Source of the DNA: Cryomorphaceae bacterium
GTDB taxonomy: Bacteria > Bacteroidota > Bacteroidia > Flavobacteriales > Schleiferiaceae
Assembly: GCA_003507115.1 (NCBI GenBank)
Contig: DNWN01000107.1
Span: 1-17,629, forward strand
Length of the DNA: 17,629 nucleotides
Direction of reading: 5' to 3'
Under the pieces are notes generated by a model that made no database searches, was not told the origin of the DNA, and worked only from the letters and a program-made list of their open reading frames with translations. Position 1 is the first letter of the stretch, and the number at the start of each line of letters is the position of its first letter. This document shows, in pieces, positions 7,460 through 13,957 of this stretch. Position numbers and translations under genes: made by a program.

Positions 7460-8461
7460 TCAAATGTAGTTTTTTTCCTCAAACCACCATCGAATTGGCA
7501 CGGGTAGCCCTAGGTTTTTTACCTCTTCGAGGGTAAACCAAGTCCATGCATCTTCCGAGCGGGGCTGATTTTCCAAGATTTCGTGAAATTCCAGTGTAAG
7601 CACTCGGTGGGAAAGCAGATGTTGCGTGCGAATGCCGGGAATACTGACATATTCATCAGGCAGGGTGCTTGGGAAGCACCACAAGCCGGACCAAATTCCT
7701 TTTTCGGGGCGACGAACCAAGCCAAATTTCCCGAAAGACTGAGGGACATAGAGGGTCCAGGTTTCCGCCTGGGGGGGCTTTTTCGCCGGCTTGACAGGAA
7801 AAGATTCCATCGTTCCTCGTCGGTGCGCTTCGCAGCCATGTTGAAGGGGGCATTCGCCACATTGCGGACGGGTGGGGGTGCAAATGCGGGACCCCAGGTC
7901 CATGATCGCTTGATTGCTGTCACCGGGTCGGCTGGAGTCCAGTAAGGGGGTGCAAAGTGCTTCGATATGGCGCAGAGTTCGCTTCTGATCAATGCGCTCC
8001 GCCACGGCAAAATAACGAGTGTAAACCCGCAAGGCATTTCCATCAAGAGCCGGTACGACTTCTTGAAAAGCCATGGATGAGATGGCCGCGGCAGTATACG
8101 GGCCGACGCCCGGGAGGTCAAGAAGGCCATCGCGGGTGGAAGGGAATCCGCCCAGGGCGACCACGGCTTTCGCGGCCGCGTGCAAGTTGCGCGCCCGGCT
8201 GTAGTATCCGAGCCCCGCCCACAGAGCCATAATTTCGTCGAAAGGGGCATCAGCTAATTTTTCCACGGAGGGATATTTGGACATAAAGCGTTCCCAGTAG
8301 GGCAGCCCTTGTTCAACTCGGGTTTGTTGAAGAATGACCTCACTCAACCAGATGGCATACGGATTGCTGTGATCACGCCAGGGCAATAGTCTGCGATGCA
8401 CGTCAAACCACTCAATCAGAGCAACTTTCCCATTAAAATTGAATATTGTTCTTTCGGTCAC
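7460..8461 (-). CDS. mutY: A/G-specific adenine glycosylase
   Basis: The 333-residue enzyme removes adenine mispaired with 8-oxoguanine. Residues 1-215 are the HhH-GPD glycosylase: the catalytic Glu is E41 in WLSEVILQQT, the helix-hairpin-helix is LPGVGPYTAAAI (116-127), the catalytic Asp is D140 in ALDGNALRVYTR, and the iron-sulfur cluster ligands are C194, C201, C204 and C210 (C-x6-C-x2-C-x5-C). Residues about 232-330 form the shorter NUDIX-like domain that recognises 8-oxoG. The start is GTG at 8461; no ATG is available nearby before the conserved WF-x-x-x-R-LPWR region, which begins at residue 18. A 7/8 match to the -7 element (TAATTTAG on the minus strand, 8490-8483) could be its promoter. 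It is divergent from HU. Confidence 0.96.
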   Translation of the reverse strand: MTERTIFNFNGKVALIEWFDVHRRLLPWRDHSNPYAIWLSEVILQQTRVEQGLPYWERFMSKYPSVEKLADAPFDEIMALWAGLGYYSRARNLHAAAKAVVALGGFPSTRDGLLDLPGVGPYTAAAISSMAFQEVVPALDGNALRVYTRYFAVAERIDQKRTLRHIEALCTPLLDSSRPGDSNQAIMDLGSRICTPTRPQCGECPLQHGCEAHRRGTMESFPVKPAKKPPQAETWTLYVPQSFGKFGLVRRPEKGIWSGLWCFPSTLPDEYVSIPGIRTQHLLSHRVLTLEFHEILENQPRSEDAWTWFTLEEVKNLGLPVPIRWWFEEKNYI

Positions 8462-8476
8462 TATTCGCTAACTTTG
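8446..8476 (+). promoter_or_regulatory. Bipartite Bacteroidetes promoter for the HU operon
   Basis: A TTG at 8446-8448 (-33 element) is separated by 20 bases from TAACTTTG at 8469-8476 (-7 element). Both the sequences and the spacing fit the established Bacteroidetes sigma-ABfr consensus. Transcription would start near 8481-8483, leaving a leader of about 65 bases before HU. The -33 element lies inside the 5' end of the divergent mutY. Confidence 0.75.
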
Positions 8477-8488
8477 CGCCCGCTAAAT

Positions 8489-8511
8489 TAACCCCATTCT
8501 TTCCGGGGTTA
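8489..8511 (+). promoter_or_regulatory. Hairpin in the HU leader
   Basis: TAACCCC (8489-8495) pairs perfectly with GGGGTTA (8505-8511) across a nine-base loop ATTCTTTCC. It lies a few bases after the predicted transcript start, so the HU mRNA would begin with a stem-loop. It has no T tract and is not a terminator for mutY, which reads away. A role in mRNA stability or autoregulation is inference. Confidence 0.55.
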
Positions 8512-8526
8512 GACACGGGAAGGAAT

Positions 8527-8550
8527 ATGTTTAAAATGCAATTACCATGA
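8527..8550 (+). CDS. Possible 7-codon leader ORF overlapping the HU start
   Basis: ATG at 8527 opens a seven-codon ORF (MFKMQLP) whose TGA overlaps the HU ATG as ATGA. The arrangement would allow translational coupling. With so few codons, chance is a serious alternative, and the internal ATG at 8536 is in the same frame. Confidence 0.25.
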   Translation: MFKMQLP

Positions 8551-8840
8551 CAAAAGCGGACATCGTCACGCGTATCTCGGACCGCACTGGTCTGGAAAAA
8601 TCAGATGTATTAGCCGTCGTAGAGGGCTTCATGCGCGAAGTAAAATCGAGCATGGAATCCGGCGAGAATGTTTATCTCCGTGGCTTTGGCAGTTTTGTGC
8701 TGAAAAAGCGTGCAGAGAAAACGGGACGCAATATTTCCAAGAACACCACACTCATTATTCCAGCTCACTACATTCCTTCCTTTAAACCAGCAAAGACTTT
8801 TGCTGAGGAAGTGAAGAGCAATGTTGAGGTAAACGAATAA
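8547..8840 (+). CDS. HU/IHF-family DNA-binding protein
   Basis: The 97-residue protein belongs to the bacterial histone-like HU/IHF family, which bends and compacts DNA as a dimer. The N-terminal helical part (MTKADIVTRISDRTGLEKSDV) is followed by the diagnostic LRGFGSFVLKKRAEKTGRN segment, where the beta arm begins. The arm tip carries NTTLIIPAHYIPSFKPAK, in which the usual R-N-P-x-T-G proline is replaced by an IPAHYIPSF sequence seen in Bacteroidetes HU proteins. The length is normal. It is preceded by a bipartite promoter and a structured leader, is divergent from mutY, and is followed after 15 bases by a TPR protein, so it probably heads an operon through RNase G. Confidence 0.95.
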   Translation: MTKADIVTRISDRTGLEKSDVLAVVEGFMREVKSSMESGENVYLRGFGSFVLKKRAEKTGRNISKNTTLIIPAHYIPSFKPAKTFAEEVKSNVEVNE

Positions 8841-8855
8841 AAACGAACAGTAGGT

Positions 8856-9368
8856 ATGAAGCGTGCATGGGTATATGCGATTTCGGCGGTGGTTGTGGTG
8901 ACCACGGTTGTGATGCTTTTGCCCCATGCACCCAGTGCGCCCGCAGCGACGGTGACCGAAACGCCTACCCTTAGTCCTCTGGATCAGAAAGTCCAGGACG
9001 CCTTGGCCATCATTGAGTCTCAAGACGGGAATCCCATGCAAGCCATCTTTTTACTGCGCGAAGTCGTAGAAGAAGATCCTCAGCACCGGAATGCCCAATA
9101 TGCCTTGGGTCGTTTTTCGATGATGTCAGGACAATGGGACAAAGCGGCAGAGCGGTTTGAAATCGTGTTACAAATCCACCCGGATGACGTAGACGCAGCG
9201 GAAGGCCTGGCCCAGTCCCTAGTTGAATTAGGACGTCCAGAAGGGGCCATTCAACATTTGCAATCGTTTTTAACCCAACACCCCAACACATCCCGTGCCT
9301 CCGAATTGACAGCTATGATGGAAACGCTGCAAGCGGGAAACTCAACGGAGGCGAAAGAACTTCAATGA
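8856..9368 (+). CDS. Membrane-anchored TPR-repeat protein
   Basis: The 170-residue protein has one N-terminal hydrophobic segment (residues 6-23) without a cysteine, followed by a Pro/Ala/Thr-rich spacer to about residue 43. It is thus either anchored in the inner membrane or secreted. Residues about 58-150 contain three tetratricopeptide motifs, seen in the repeated pattern A-x-x-x-LG-x-F/L and DxAAExFExVLxIHPDD. The last 20 residues are polar. TPR proteins are protein-interaction scaffolds; no partner can be named. It sits between HU (15 bases upstream) and the small ribosomal protein gene (25 bases downstream) and is probably co-transcribed with them and RNase G. Confidence 0.85.
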   Translation: MKRAWVYAISAVVVVTTVVMLLPHAPSAPAATVTETPTLSPLDQKVQDALAIIESQDGNPMQAIFLLREVVEEDPQHRNAQYALGRFSMMSGQWDKAAERFEIVLQIHPDDVDAAEGLAQSLVELGRPEGAIQHLQSFLTQHPNTSRASELTAMMETLQAGNSTEAKELQ

Positions 9369-9393
9369 TTGTTTCATTTTAATCGAAAGCATT

Positions 9394-9483
9394 ATGCCAA
9401 GTGGTAAAAAAAGAAAGCGCCATAAGATGGCCACTCACAAACGGAAGAAGCGTTTGCGCAAAAACCGTCACAAAAAGAAATAA
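9394..9483 (+). CDS. Small ribosomal protein, bS22 / AURKAIP1-COX24 (mS38) domain
   Basis: This very short gene encodes 29 residues, beginning MPSGKKRKRHKMATHKRKKR and ending in a run of lysines. Seventeen of the residues are Lys or Arg and three are His. The sequence matches what I know as the AURKAIP1/COX24-domain protein of Bacteroidetes, related to bS22 of actinobacteria and mS38 of mitochondrial small subunits. It therefore probably binds 16S rRNA in the 30S subunit. The ATG is 25 bases after the TPR gene and the TAA is 13 bases before the RNase G start. It falls below common length cut-offs and is easily missed. Confidence 0.88.
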   Translation: MPSGKKRKRHKMATHKRKKRLRKNRHKKK

Positions 9484-9496
9484 GTAGAGGCAAACC

Positions 9497-11047
9497 ATGC
9501 GTACCGAACTTATCATTCAAGCGAATGAGTCGGACGCAGTCATTGCCCTTCTTAAGGACGGCCGCTTAACGGAACTCGTTCAGGAAGATGCCAAGCAGCA
9601 ATTTTCTGTAGGTGACGTTTATCTGGGACAAGTGCGAAAGCTCGCACCGAGTCTCAATGCGGCATTTGTGGATGTAGGATATGAGAAAGACGCATTCCTA
9701 CACTACCACGATTTAGGTCCTCAAATTTCCTCGTGGCAATCCTTCAACAAGAAGGTACACCTAGGCAAACAACCCGCAAACATTGCGGATTTTGCTATGG
9801 AGCCCCTCATCGAAAAAGATGGGGCGATGGAGAACCTTCTAAAACAAGGGGATCAGATTCTGGTCCAAGTGGTGAAGGAACCCATCTCGACGAAAGGCCC
9901 TCGGGTTACGTCTGAAATATCTATTGCGGGACGGTTCATCGTTTTGGTGCCGTTTACCAGCCGCATTTCAATATCTCAGAAGATCCGAGAGCGGAAAGAG
10001 AAGGAACGACTGCGCAAGCTCGTTCAATCGATTCGCCCTGACGGCTTTGGTGTGATTGTTCGCACTGTAGCCCAAGGGGTCTCCACGGAAGAATTGACCG
10101 CCGATTTGGCGGACTTGATGTCCAAGTGGAAAACATTGCACCGCAACTTGCGGAATGCCAAGCCACGCAAATGTGTGCTGCGCGAAATGGACCGGGCTTC
10201 GGCCTACCTCCGCGATGTCTTTAATGACAGCTTTGACCAAATTGTCGTGGACGATGAGTCCCTTCACCAAGAGATCAAGGAATACGTGGAATCCATTGCG
10301 CCCGAGCGTGCGGACATCGTCAAGCATCACAGCTCTGCGGTCCCCGTTTTCCAGCACTTTGGCGTCGATCGCCAGTTGAAATCTGCTTTTGGGCGGACGG
10401 TCAACATGGGGAAAGGCACCTACCTCATTATTGAACACACGGAAGCCATGCACGTCATCGACGTCAACAGTGGAAACCGAAGCAGTAAGGGGGATAGCCA
10501 AGAGGACAATGCGTTGGCCGTTAATCTGATGGCAGCCGAGGAGATAGGGCGTCAATTGCGCTTGCGCGACATGGGCGGCATTATCTGCATCGACTTCATC
10601 GATTTGCATAAAGGGGAGCACCGAAAGGAACTCTATGAGAAGATGAAGGAAGTGATGGAGGGTGACCGCGCTCGCCACAAAATCCTGCCTCCGTCCAAAT
10701 TTGGAATCGTAGAGATTACCCGCCAGCGTGTGCGCCCTGCACGTCGCTTGGAGACCAAAGAGGAAAATCCAGATAACTTGGTTGAAGCACCGATTACCAT
10801 GATCGATGCTCTCGAGCAAAAGTTTGACCAGATTGTGGCCAAGATGCGCGAGAAGAAGGACAAAGGCACAATTTTCTTGCATGTGCACCCCTTCATTCAT
10901 GCCTACTTGACCAACGGGTTCTGGTGGAAGGCCCGCTACAAACAGTGGTCGCGCCTCTATGGACATCCTCTGAAAGTAGTGGAGCGTGATGCCTTCAAGA
11001 TGTTGGAGTATCGCTTTGCTGATGATCAAAACAAGAAACTCGGATAA
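9497..11047 (+). CDS. rng: Ribonuclease G (RNase E/G family)
   Basis: The 516-residue endoribonuclease processes rRNA and decays mRNA. Residues about 37-130 are the S1 RNA-binding domain (GDVYLGQVRKLAPSLNAAFVDVG), with an insertion between strands as in other Bacteroidetes homologues. The DNase I-like catalytic region includes VIDVNSG with D322 and IDFIDL with D366 and D369, the expected magnesium-binding aspartates. The KFGIVEITRQRVRP motif follows. In E. coli RNase E the next segment has a CPxC zinc link; here the corresponding region (ARRLETKEENPDNLVEAP) contains no cysteine. The C-terminal part (about 430-516) is the small domain, and there is no long RNase E-type scaffold tail, which fits RNase G. 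The gene follows the small ribosomal protein gene closely and ends at a strong terminator. Confidence 0.95.
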   Translation: MRTELIIQANESDAVIALLKDGRLTELVQEDAKQQFSVGDVYLGQVRKLAPSLNAAFVDVGYEKDAFLHYHDLGPQISSWQSFNKKVHLGKQPANIADFAMEPLIEKDGAMENLLKQGDQILVQVVKEPISTKGPRVTSEISIAGRFIVLVPFTSRISISQKIRERKEKERLRKLVQSIRPDGFGVIVRTVAQGVSTEELTADLADLMSKWKTLHRNLRNAKPRKCVLREMDRASAYLRDVFNDSFDQIVVDDESLHQEIKEYVESIAPERADIVKHHSSAVPVFQHFGVDRQLKSAFGRTVNMGKGTYLIIEHTEAMHVIDVNSGNRSSKGDSQEDNALAVNLMAAEEIGRQLRLRDMGGIICIDFIDLHKGEHRKELYEKMKEVMEGDRARHKILPPSKFGIVEITRQRVRPARRLETKEENPDNLVEAPITMIDALEQKFDQIVAKMREKKDKGTIFLHVHPFIHAYLTNGFWWKARYKQWSRLYGHPLKVVERDAFKMLEYRFADDQNKKLG

Positions 11048-11068
11048 GATTCGACCTTACCCATTTCT

Positions 11069-11101
11069 ACGCAGGCGGCCCATGGCCGCCTGCGTTATTT
11101 T
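11069..11101 (+). terminator. Rho-independent terminator after RNase G
   Basis: A perfect 12-bp GC-rich stem (11069-11080 with 11084-11095) closes a CAT loop and is followed by TATTTTC. It ends the HU-TPR-bS22-rng operon and finishes only seven bases before the recX start codon. Confidence 0.9.
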
Positions 11102-11103
11102 CG
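11096..11103 (+). promoter_or_regulatory. Possible -7 element for recX inside the terminator tail
   Basis: TATTTTCG matches TAnnTTTG at five of six fixed positions and is followed by CACT and the recX ATG at 11108. The T tract of the preceding terminator would double as the promoter element. No -33 TTG is visible because the hairpin occupies that space. Confidence 0.35.
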
Positions 11104-11107
11104 CACT

Positions 11108-11590
11108 ATGGCTCCATTCAAACGAGAGAAGATTTACGACCTCGATACGGCACGTCTCCAAGTGCGCAAATACTGCGCCTACCAGGACCGGTGCCAGTCT
11201 GAGGTGGAGCAACGCCTCCGCGACATGGGCCTGCAGGCAGCCGCGGCGGAAACGCTATTGGGCGAACTTATTGAAGAGGGCTTTCTGTCCGAAGAGCGCT
11301 TTGCTCGGGCCTACGCGCGGGGCAAACACCGGGCGAAAGGATGGGGCCGAGTGAAAATCATCCATGGTTTGAAGGCCAAACGCGTCCCGGAGGTGTGTAT
11401 TCGTCTTGGGCTCTCGGAGATTCCCGAGGAGGAATACCGCGCGAGTCTTCAAAACTTGCTGGCCAAATCCTGGCCTTGGCCTGACCGTGCAGCCGCGTAT
11501 GCGGCGACCCAAGCGGTGCAACGCAAAGGCTACACCTGGGAGGAAATTCAGGCCGCCCAAGCAGCGCTAGATTCCCAGGCGGATGGATAG
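11108..11590 (+). CDS. recX: Regulatory protein RecX
   Basis: The 160-residue protein is a RecX-family modulator that binds RecA and usually inhibits filament growth. It is all-helical, with the repeated three-helix modules of the family: YCAYQDRCQSEVEQRLRDMG (residues 21-40), the E-x-LIEEGFLSEERFARAYARGKHRAKGWGRVKI block (about 56-82), where the W-G-x-x-K-I-x-x-L pattern is diagnostic, and a degenerate third module at 108-160. The length is typical for Bacteroidetes RecX. RecA is not in the window. The gene stands alone, starting seven bases after the RNase G terminator, and is convergent with the threonine aldolase gene. The 115 bases in between hold nothing I can name. Confidence 0.9.
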   Translation: MAPFKREKIYDLDTARLQVRKYCAYQDRCQSEVEQRLRDMGLQAAAAETLLGELIEEGFLSEERFARAYARGKHRAKGWGRVKIIHGLKAKRVPEVCIRLGLSEIPEEEYRASLQNLLAKSWPWPDRAAAYAATQAVQRKGYTWEEIQAAQAALDSQADG

Positions 11591-11705
11591 GTTTCGGGTA
11601 TGGGTCTTGGGCAATCTGGGCTGCCTTTCACGACTATTTCCGGTTCGCTTAAATGCTGCATGAGGCACTGCCCGAGGGACGTTCCCATGAAGGCCATGGC
11701 ATCCC

Positions 11706-12737
11706 TTACGCTGGAAAACTCCGCAAGGCCGCTTTGAGCTGGTCGATGTGGACGGCTTGAATGTCCAAATGCGTCACGACGCGCAGCCACTCGCGGTCCA
11801 TGGCAATGATTCGGATACCCAGGTCGGCGAGATGCTGCTGAAGTGCAGGGGCGCCGCCCGCCGCTTCGATCCGAAAGAGGACCATATTGGTATGGCAGGG
11901 TTTACGCTCCACCACATAGGGCAGGCTGGCCAGGCAGGCATCGATGTCCGCGGCCTTTTCATGGTCTTCGGCCAAGCGATCGACGTGGTGGTCCAGGGCA
12001 TAGAGCCCGGCCGCAGCCAGGTAGCCGGCTTGGCGCATGCCTCCGCCAAAGCGTTTGCGGATGCGTCGCGCCTGGGCGATAAAATCTTTCGGTCCCAGCA
12101 ATAGGGATCCCACGGGGGCACCTAAGCCCTTGCTCAGGCAAATGGAGATGGAGTCAAAAAAGGCATAGTCTGCCATGGATTCGCCCTCGCGGACTAGGGC
12201 ATTGAAGACGCGGGCCCCATCCAAATGGTAGGCGAGCTGATGGACTTTTGCCGCGGCATGCAGATCGCGCAGCAAGGGGAGTCCCAGGCTGGTGCCGCCT
12301 CCCTTGTTCGCGGTGTTTTCAACCACCAGCAAGGACGTGGGCGCGGCATGGACATCCATGTTCGGCTGAACCAAACGGTGGACATCTTCTGGGAAGAGCC
12401 GGCCATAGGCATCGCCGCCTGTGCGGACTTGCACGCCCGAATTGAACGCGACACCGCCGCCTTCGTAGTTGTAAATATGCGCCAGAGGGGAGCAGATCAC
12501 CTCGTCCCCGGGACGACAGTGCACGTTAATGGCGATTTGGTTCGTCATGGTCCCGGAAGGACAAAAGAGTCCGGCCTCTTGGCCAAAGCGTTCGGCGGCA
12601 CTGGCTTCCAGCGCTTTAACCGTCGGGTCGTCTCCCAAGACATCGTCGCCCACGGGGGCCGCATGCATGGCCGCCAGCATGCCCGGGGTGGGACGGGTCA
12701 CCGTGTCAGATCGAAAATCAGCATCATTCAAAAACAT
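11706..12737 (-). CDS. ltaE: Low-specificity threonine aldolase (PLP enzyme)
   Basis: The 343-residue enzyme of the beta-eliminating lyase/threonine aldolase family splits threonine to glycine and acetaldehyde using pyridoxal phosphate in the cytoplasm. It opens with the family signature [11 protein letters not shown], followed by [16 protein letters not shown] and [13 protein letters not shown]. The PLP-contacting Asp lies in [11 protein letters not shown] and the Schiff-base Lys in [15 protein letters not shown] is the typical substrate-binding stretch. The ATG at 12737 is preferred; an upstream in-frame ATG at 12770 would add 11 residues, reach to within three bases of the prfB start, and leave no room for a promoter. 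A 6/8 match to the -7 element (TACCTTGT, minus strand, 12749-12742) precedes it. It is divergent from prfB. Confidence 0.93.
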   Translation of the reverse strand: MFLNDADFRSDTVTRPTPGMLAAMHAAPVGDDVLGDDPTVKALEASAAERFGQEAGLFCPSGTMTNQIAINVHCRPGDEVICSPLAHIYNYEGGGVAFNSGVQVRTGGDAYGRLFPEDVHRLVQPNMDVHAAPTSLLVVENTANKGGGTSLGLPLLRDLHAAAKVHQLAYHLDGARVFNALVREGESMADYAFFDSISICLSKGLGAPVGSLLLGPKDFIAQARRIRKRFGGGMRQAGYLAAAGLYALDHHVDRLAEDHEKAADIDACLASLPYVVERKPCHTNMVLFRIEAAGGAPALQQHLADLGIRIIAMDREWLRVVTHLDIQAVHIDQLKAALRSFPA

Positions 12738-12741
12738 GGTC

Positions 12742-12749
12742 ACAAGGTA
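12742..12749 (-). promoter_or_regulatory. Weak -7-like element for ltaE
   Basis: Minus-strand TACCTTGT followed by GACC and the ATG at 12737 has the same TA-to-ATG spacing (12 bases) as recX but matches only four of the six fixed positions of TAnnTTTG. It lies ten bases from the divergent prfB element. Confidence 0.3.
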
Positions 12750-12759
12750 CTCACCGCCG

Positions 12760-12767
12760 TACTTTTG
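12760..12767 (+). promoter_or_regulatory. Bacteroidetes -7 element for prfB
   Basis: TACTTTTG matches TAnnTTTG at all fixed positions; CACTC follows and then the prfB ATG at 12773. Spacing and the TTTGCA context match the ctaA promoter, suggesting a leaderless transcript. No -33 TTG is evident. Confidence 0.6.
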
Positions 12768-12772
12768 CACTC

Positions 12773-13885
12773 ATGGTTTCCACCGAACAAGTCAAGGATT
12801 TTCACGAGCGCCTCAAAGGGCTCAAAAGCTACGTACGCCTCAATGAGAAGCGTATCCAACTCGTCAACGAGGAGGAACGCACGGTCGACCCGACCTTCTG
12901 GGAAGATTCCAAGAAGGCCGAGTTGGTCATGAAAAAAATTCGGGAATTGAAGTACTGGATTCAGGGCTATGAAGCCGTAGAAGCCATGCTCGGCGAAGTA
13001 GAACTATCCATTGAATTTTACCGAGAAGGCGAACTTTCTGAGGCGGAGGTGAATCAGGCGGCGGCGAAGCTTGAGGAAGAACTGAGTACGATGGAATTCC
13101 GGAACATGCTTTCGGGCGAGGAAGACAAAATGTCTGCGGTGCTCCAAATTACGGCTGGAGCCGGTGGAACCGAGTCCTGTGACTGGGCGGGCATCCTCAT
13201 GCGTATGTACCTCCGCTGGGCAGAGCGCAACGGCCACAAAGTCCGCGAACTGAACTTCCAAGAGGGCGACGTGGCGGGAGTCAAAACGGTCACCCTGGAG
13301 ATTGAAGGCGACTATGTCTTTGGCTACCTCAAGGGCGAAAACGGAGTGCACCGCCTCGTCCGTATCAGCCCCTTTGACAGTAATGCGCGCCGCCACACGT
13401 CCTTTGTCAGTGTTTATGTCTTCCCCTTGGTGGATGATACCATTGACATCCAGGTCAACTTGGCCGAAATTGACTGGGACACCTTCCGTTCCAGTGGAGC
13501 TGGGGGTCAAAACGTCAACAAAGTCGAGACCGGGGTCCGTCTGAAGCACCGTCCGACCGGGATTGTGATCGAAAACACCGAAACCCGCTCTCAGCTCCAA
13601 AACAAGGAAAAAGCCATTCAATTGCTGAAGTCTCGCCTATACGAGATGGAGATTGAAGCCCGCAACGCCAAGCGCTCCGAAATCGAGGCCGGCAAGAAGA
13701 AAATCGAATGGGGGTCGCAAATCCGCAACTACGTCTTGCATCCCTATAAGTTGGTGAAAGACGTTCGCACGGGCGTCGAGACCACCGATCCAGACAGCGT
13801 ACTGGACGGAGATTTGGATGCGTTCTTGAAGGCCTTCCTCATGGCGGACGGCTCCGCCGCGGTGGAGGACATGGATTTGGATTAA
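12773..13885 (+). CDS. prfB: Peptide chain release factor 2
   Basis: RF2 recognises UGA and UAA stop codons and triggers peptide release. The 370-residue protein has the full class I factor layout: an N-terminal helical domain, the codon-recognition tripeptide S199-P200-F201 in [14 protein letters not shown], which is specific for RF2, and the catalytic G244-G245-Q246 in [17 protein letters not shown]. The C-terminal [15 protein letters not shown] region is also typical. In many bacteria prfB carries an in-frame UGA near codon 26 that is bypassed by a +1 frameshift; here the equivalent region ([11 protein letters not shown]) reads straight through without a stop. The start follows a TAnnTTTG element by five bases. 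A short leader-free gap separates it from the T9SS gene. Confidence 0.96.
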   Translation: MVSTEQVKDFHERLKGLKSYVRLNEKRIQLVNEEERTVDPTFWEDSKKAELVMKKIRELKYWIQGYEAVEAMLGEVELSIEFYREGELSEAEVNQAAAKLEEELSTMEFRNMLSGEEDKMSAVLQITAGAGGTESCDWAGILMRMYLRWAERNGHKVRELNFQEGDVAGVKTVTLEIEGDYVFGYLKGENGVHRLVRISPFDSNARRHTSFVSVYVFPLVDDTIDIQVNLAEIDWDTFRSSGAGGQNVNKVETGVRLKHRPTGIVIENTETRSQLQNKEKAIQLLKSRLYEMEIEARNAKRSEIEAGKKKIEWGSQIRNYVLHPYKLVKDVRTGVETTDPDSVLDGDLDAFLKAFLMADGSAAVEDMDLD

Positions 13886-13931
13886 CCACGACCGGCCACG
13901 CGGGGCCTCCCCTTTACCTTGACATCCTCCG

Positions 13932-13939
13932 TATCTTCG
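13932..13939 (+). promoter_or_regulatory. Possible -7 element for the T9SS cargo gene
   Basis: TATCTTCG matches TAnnTTTG at five of six fixed positions and is followed by seven bases and the ATG at 13947, the same spacing as for the EamA gene. Its last two bases lie in the palindrome over the start codon. Confidence 0.4.
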
Positions 13940-13957
13940 GGATCGCATGCGATCCCG
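13938..13957. repeat. 20-bp perfect palindrome across a start codon
   Basis: CGGGATCGCATGCGATCCCG is self-complementary over 20 bases, and the ATG of the T9SS gene occupies positions 10-12 of it. It could be an operator, or an RNA hairpin with the AUG in or next to a four-base loop. Confidence 0.8.

Noticed and set aside
9968..11029. 353-codon minus-strand ORF opposite RNase G
   Set aside because: It is the antisense shadow of a well-conserved gene; no recognisable family, no promoter and no start context.
11548..11790. 80-codon minus-strand ORF across the recX/ltaE gap
   Set aside because: It overlaps the coding ends of both genes and only about 115 bases are intergenic. The sequence has no family pattern, so it is left out; no clear terminator or RNA gene was found in the gap either.
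12225..12932. 235-codon plus-strand ORF opposite ltaE and into prfB
   Set aside because: It overlaps two clear genes, one in antisense and one in the wrong frame, and shows no domain.
13895..13916. Short GGGG-CCT-CCCC hairpin after prfB as terminator
   Set aside because: The stem is only four base pairs with a short CTTTA tail, too weak to call.
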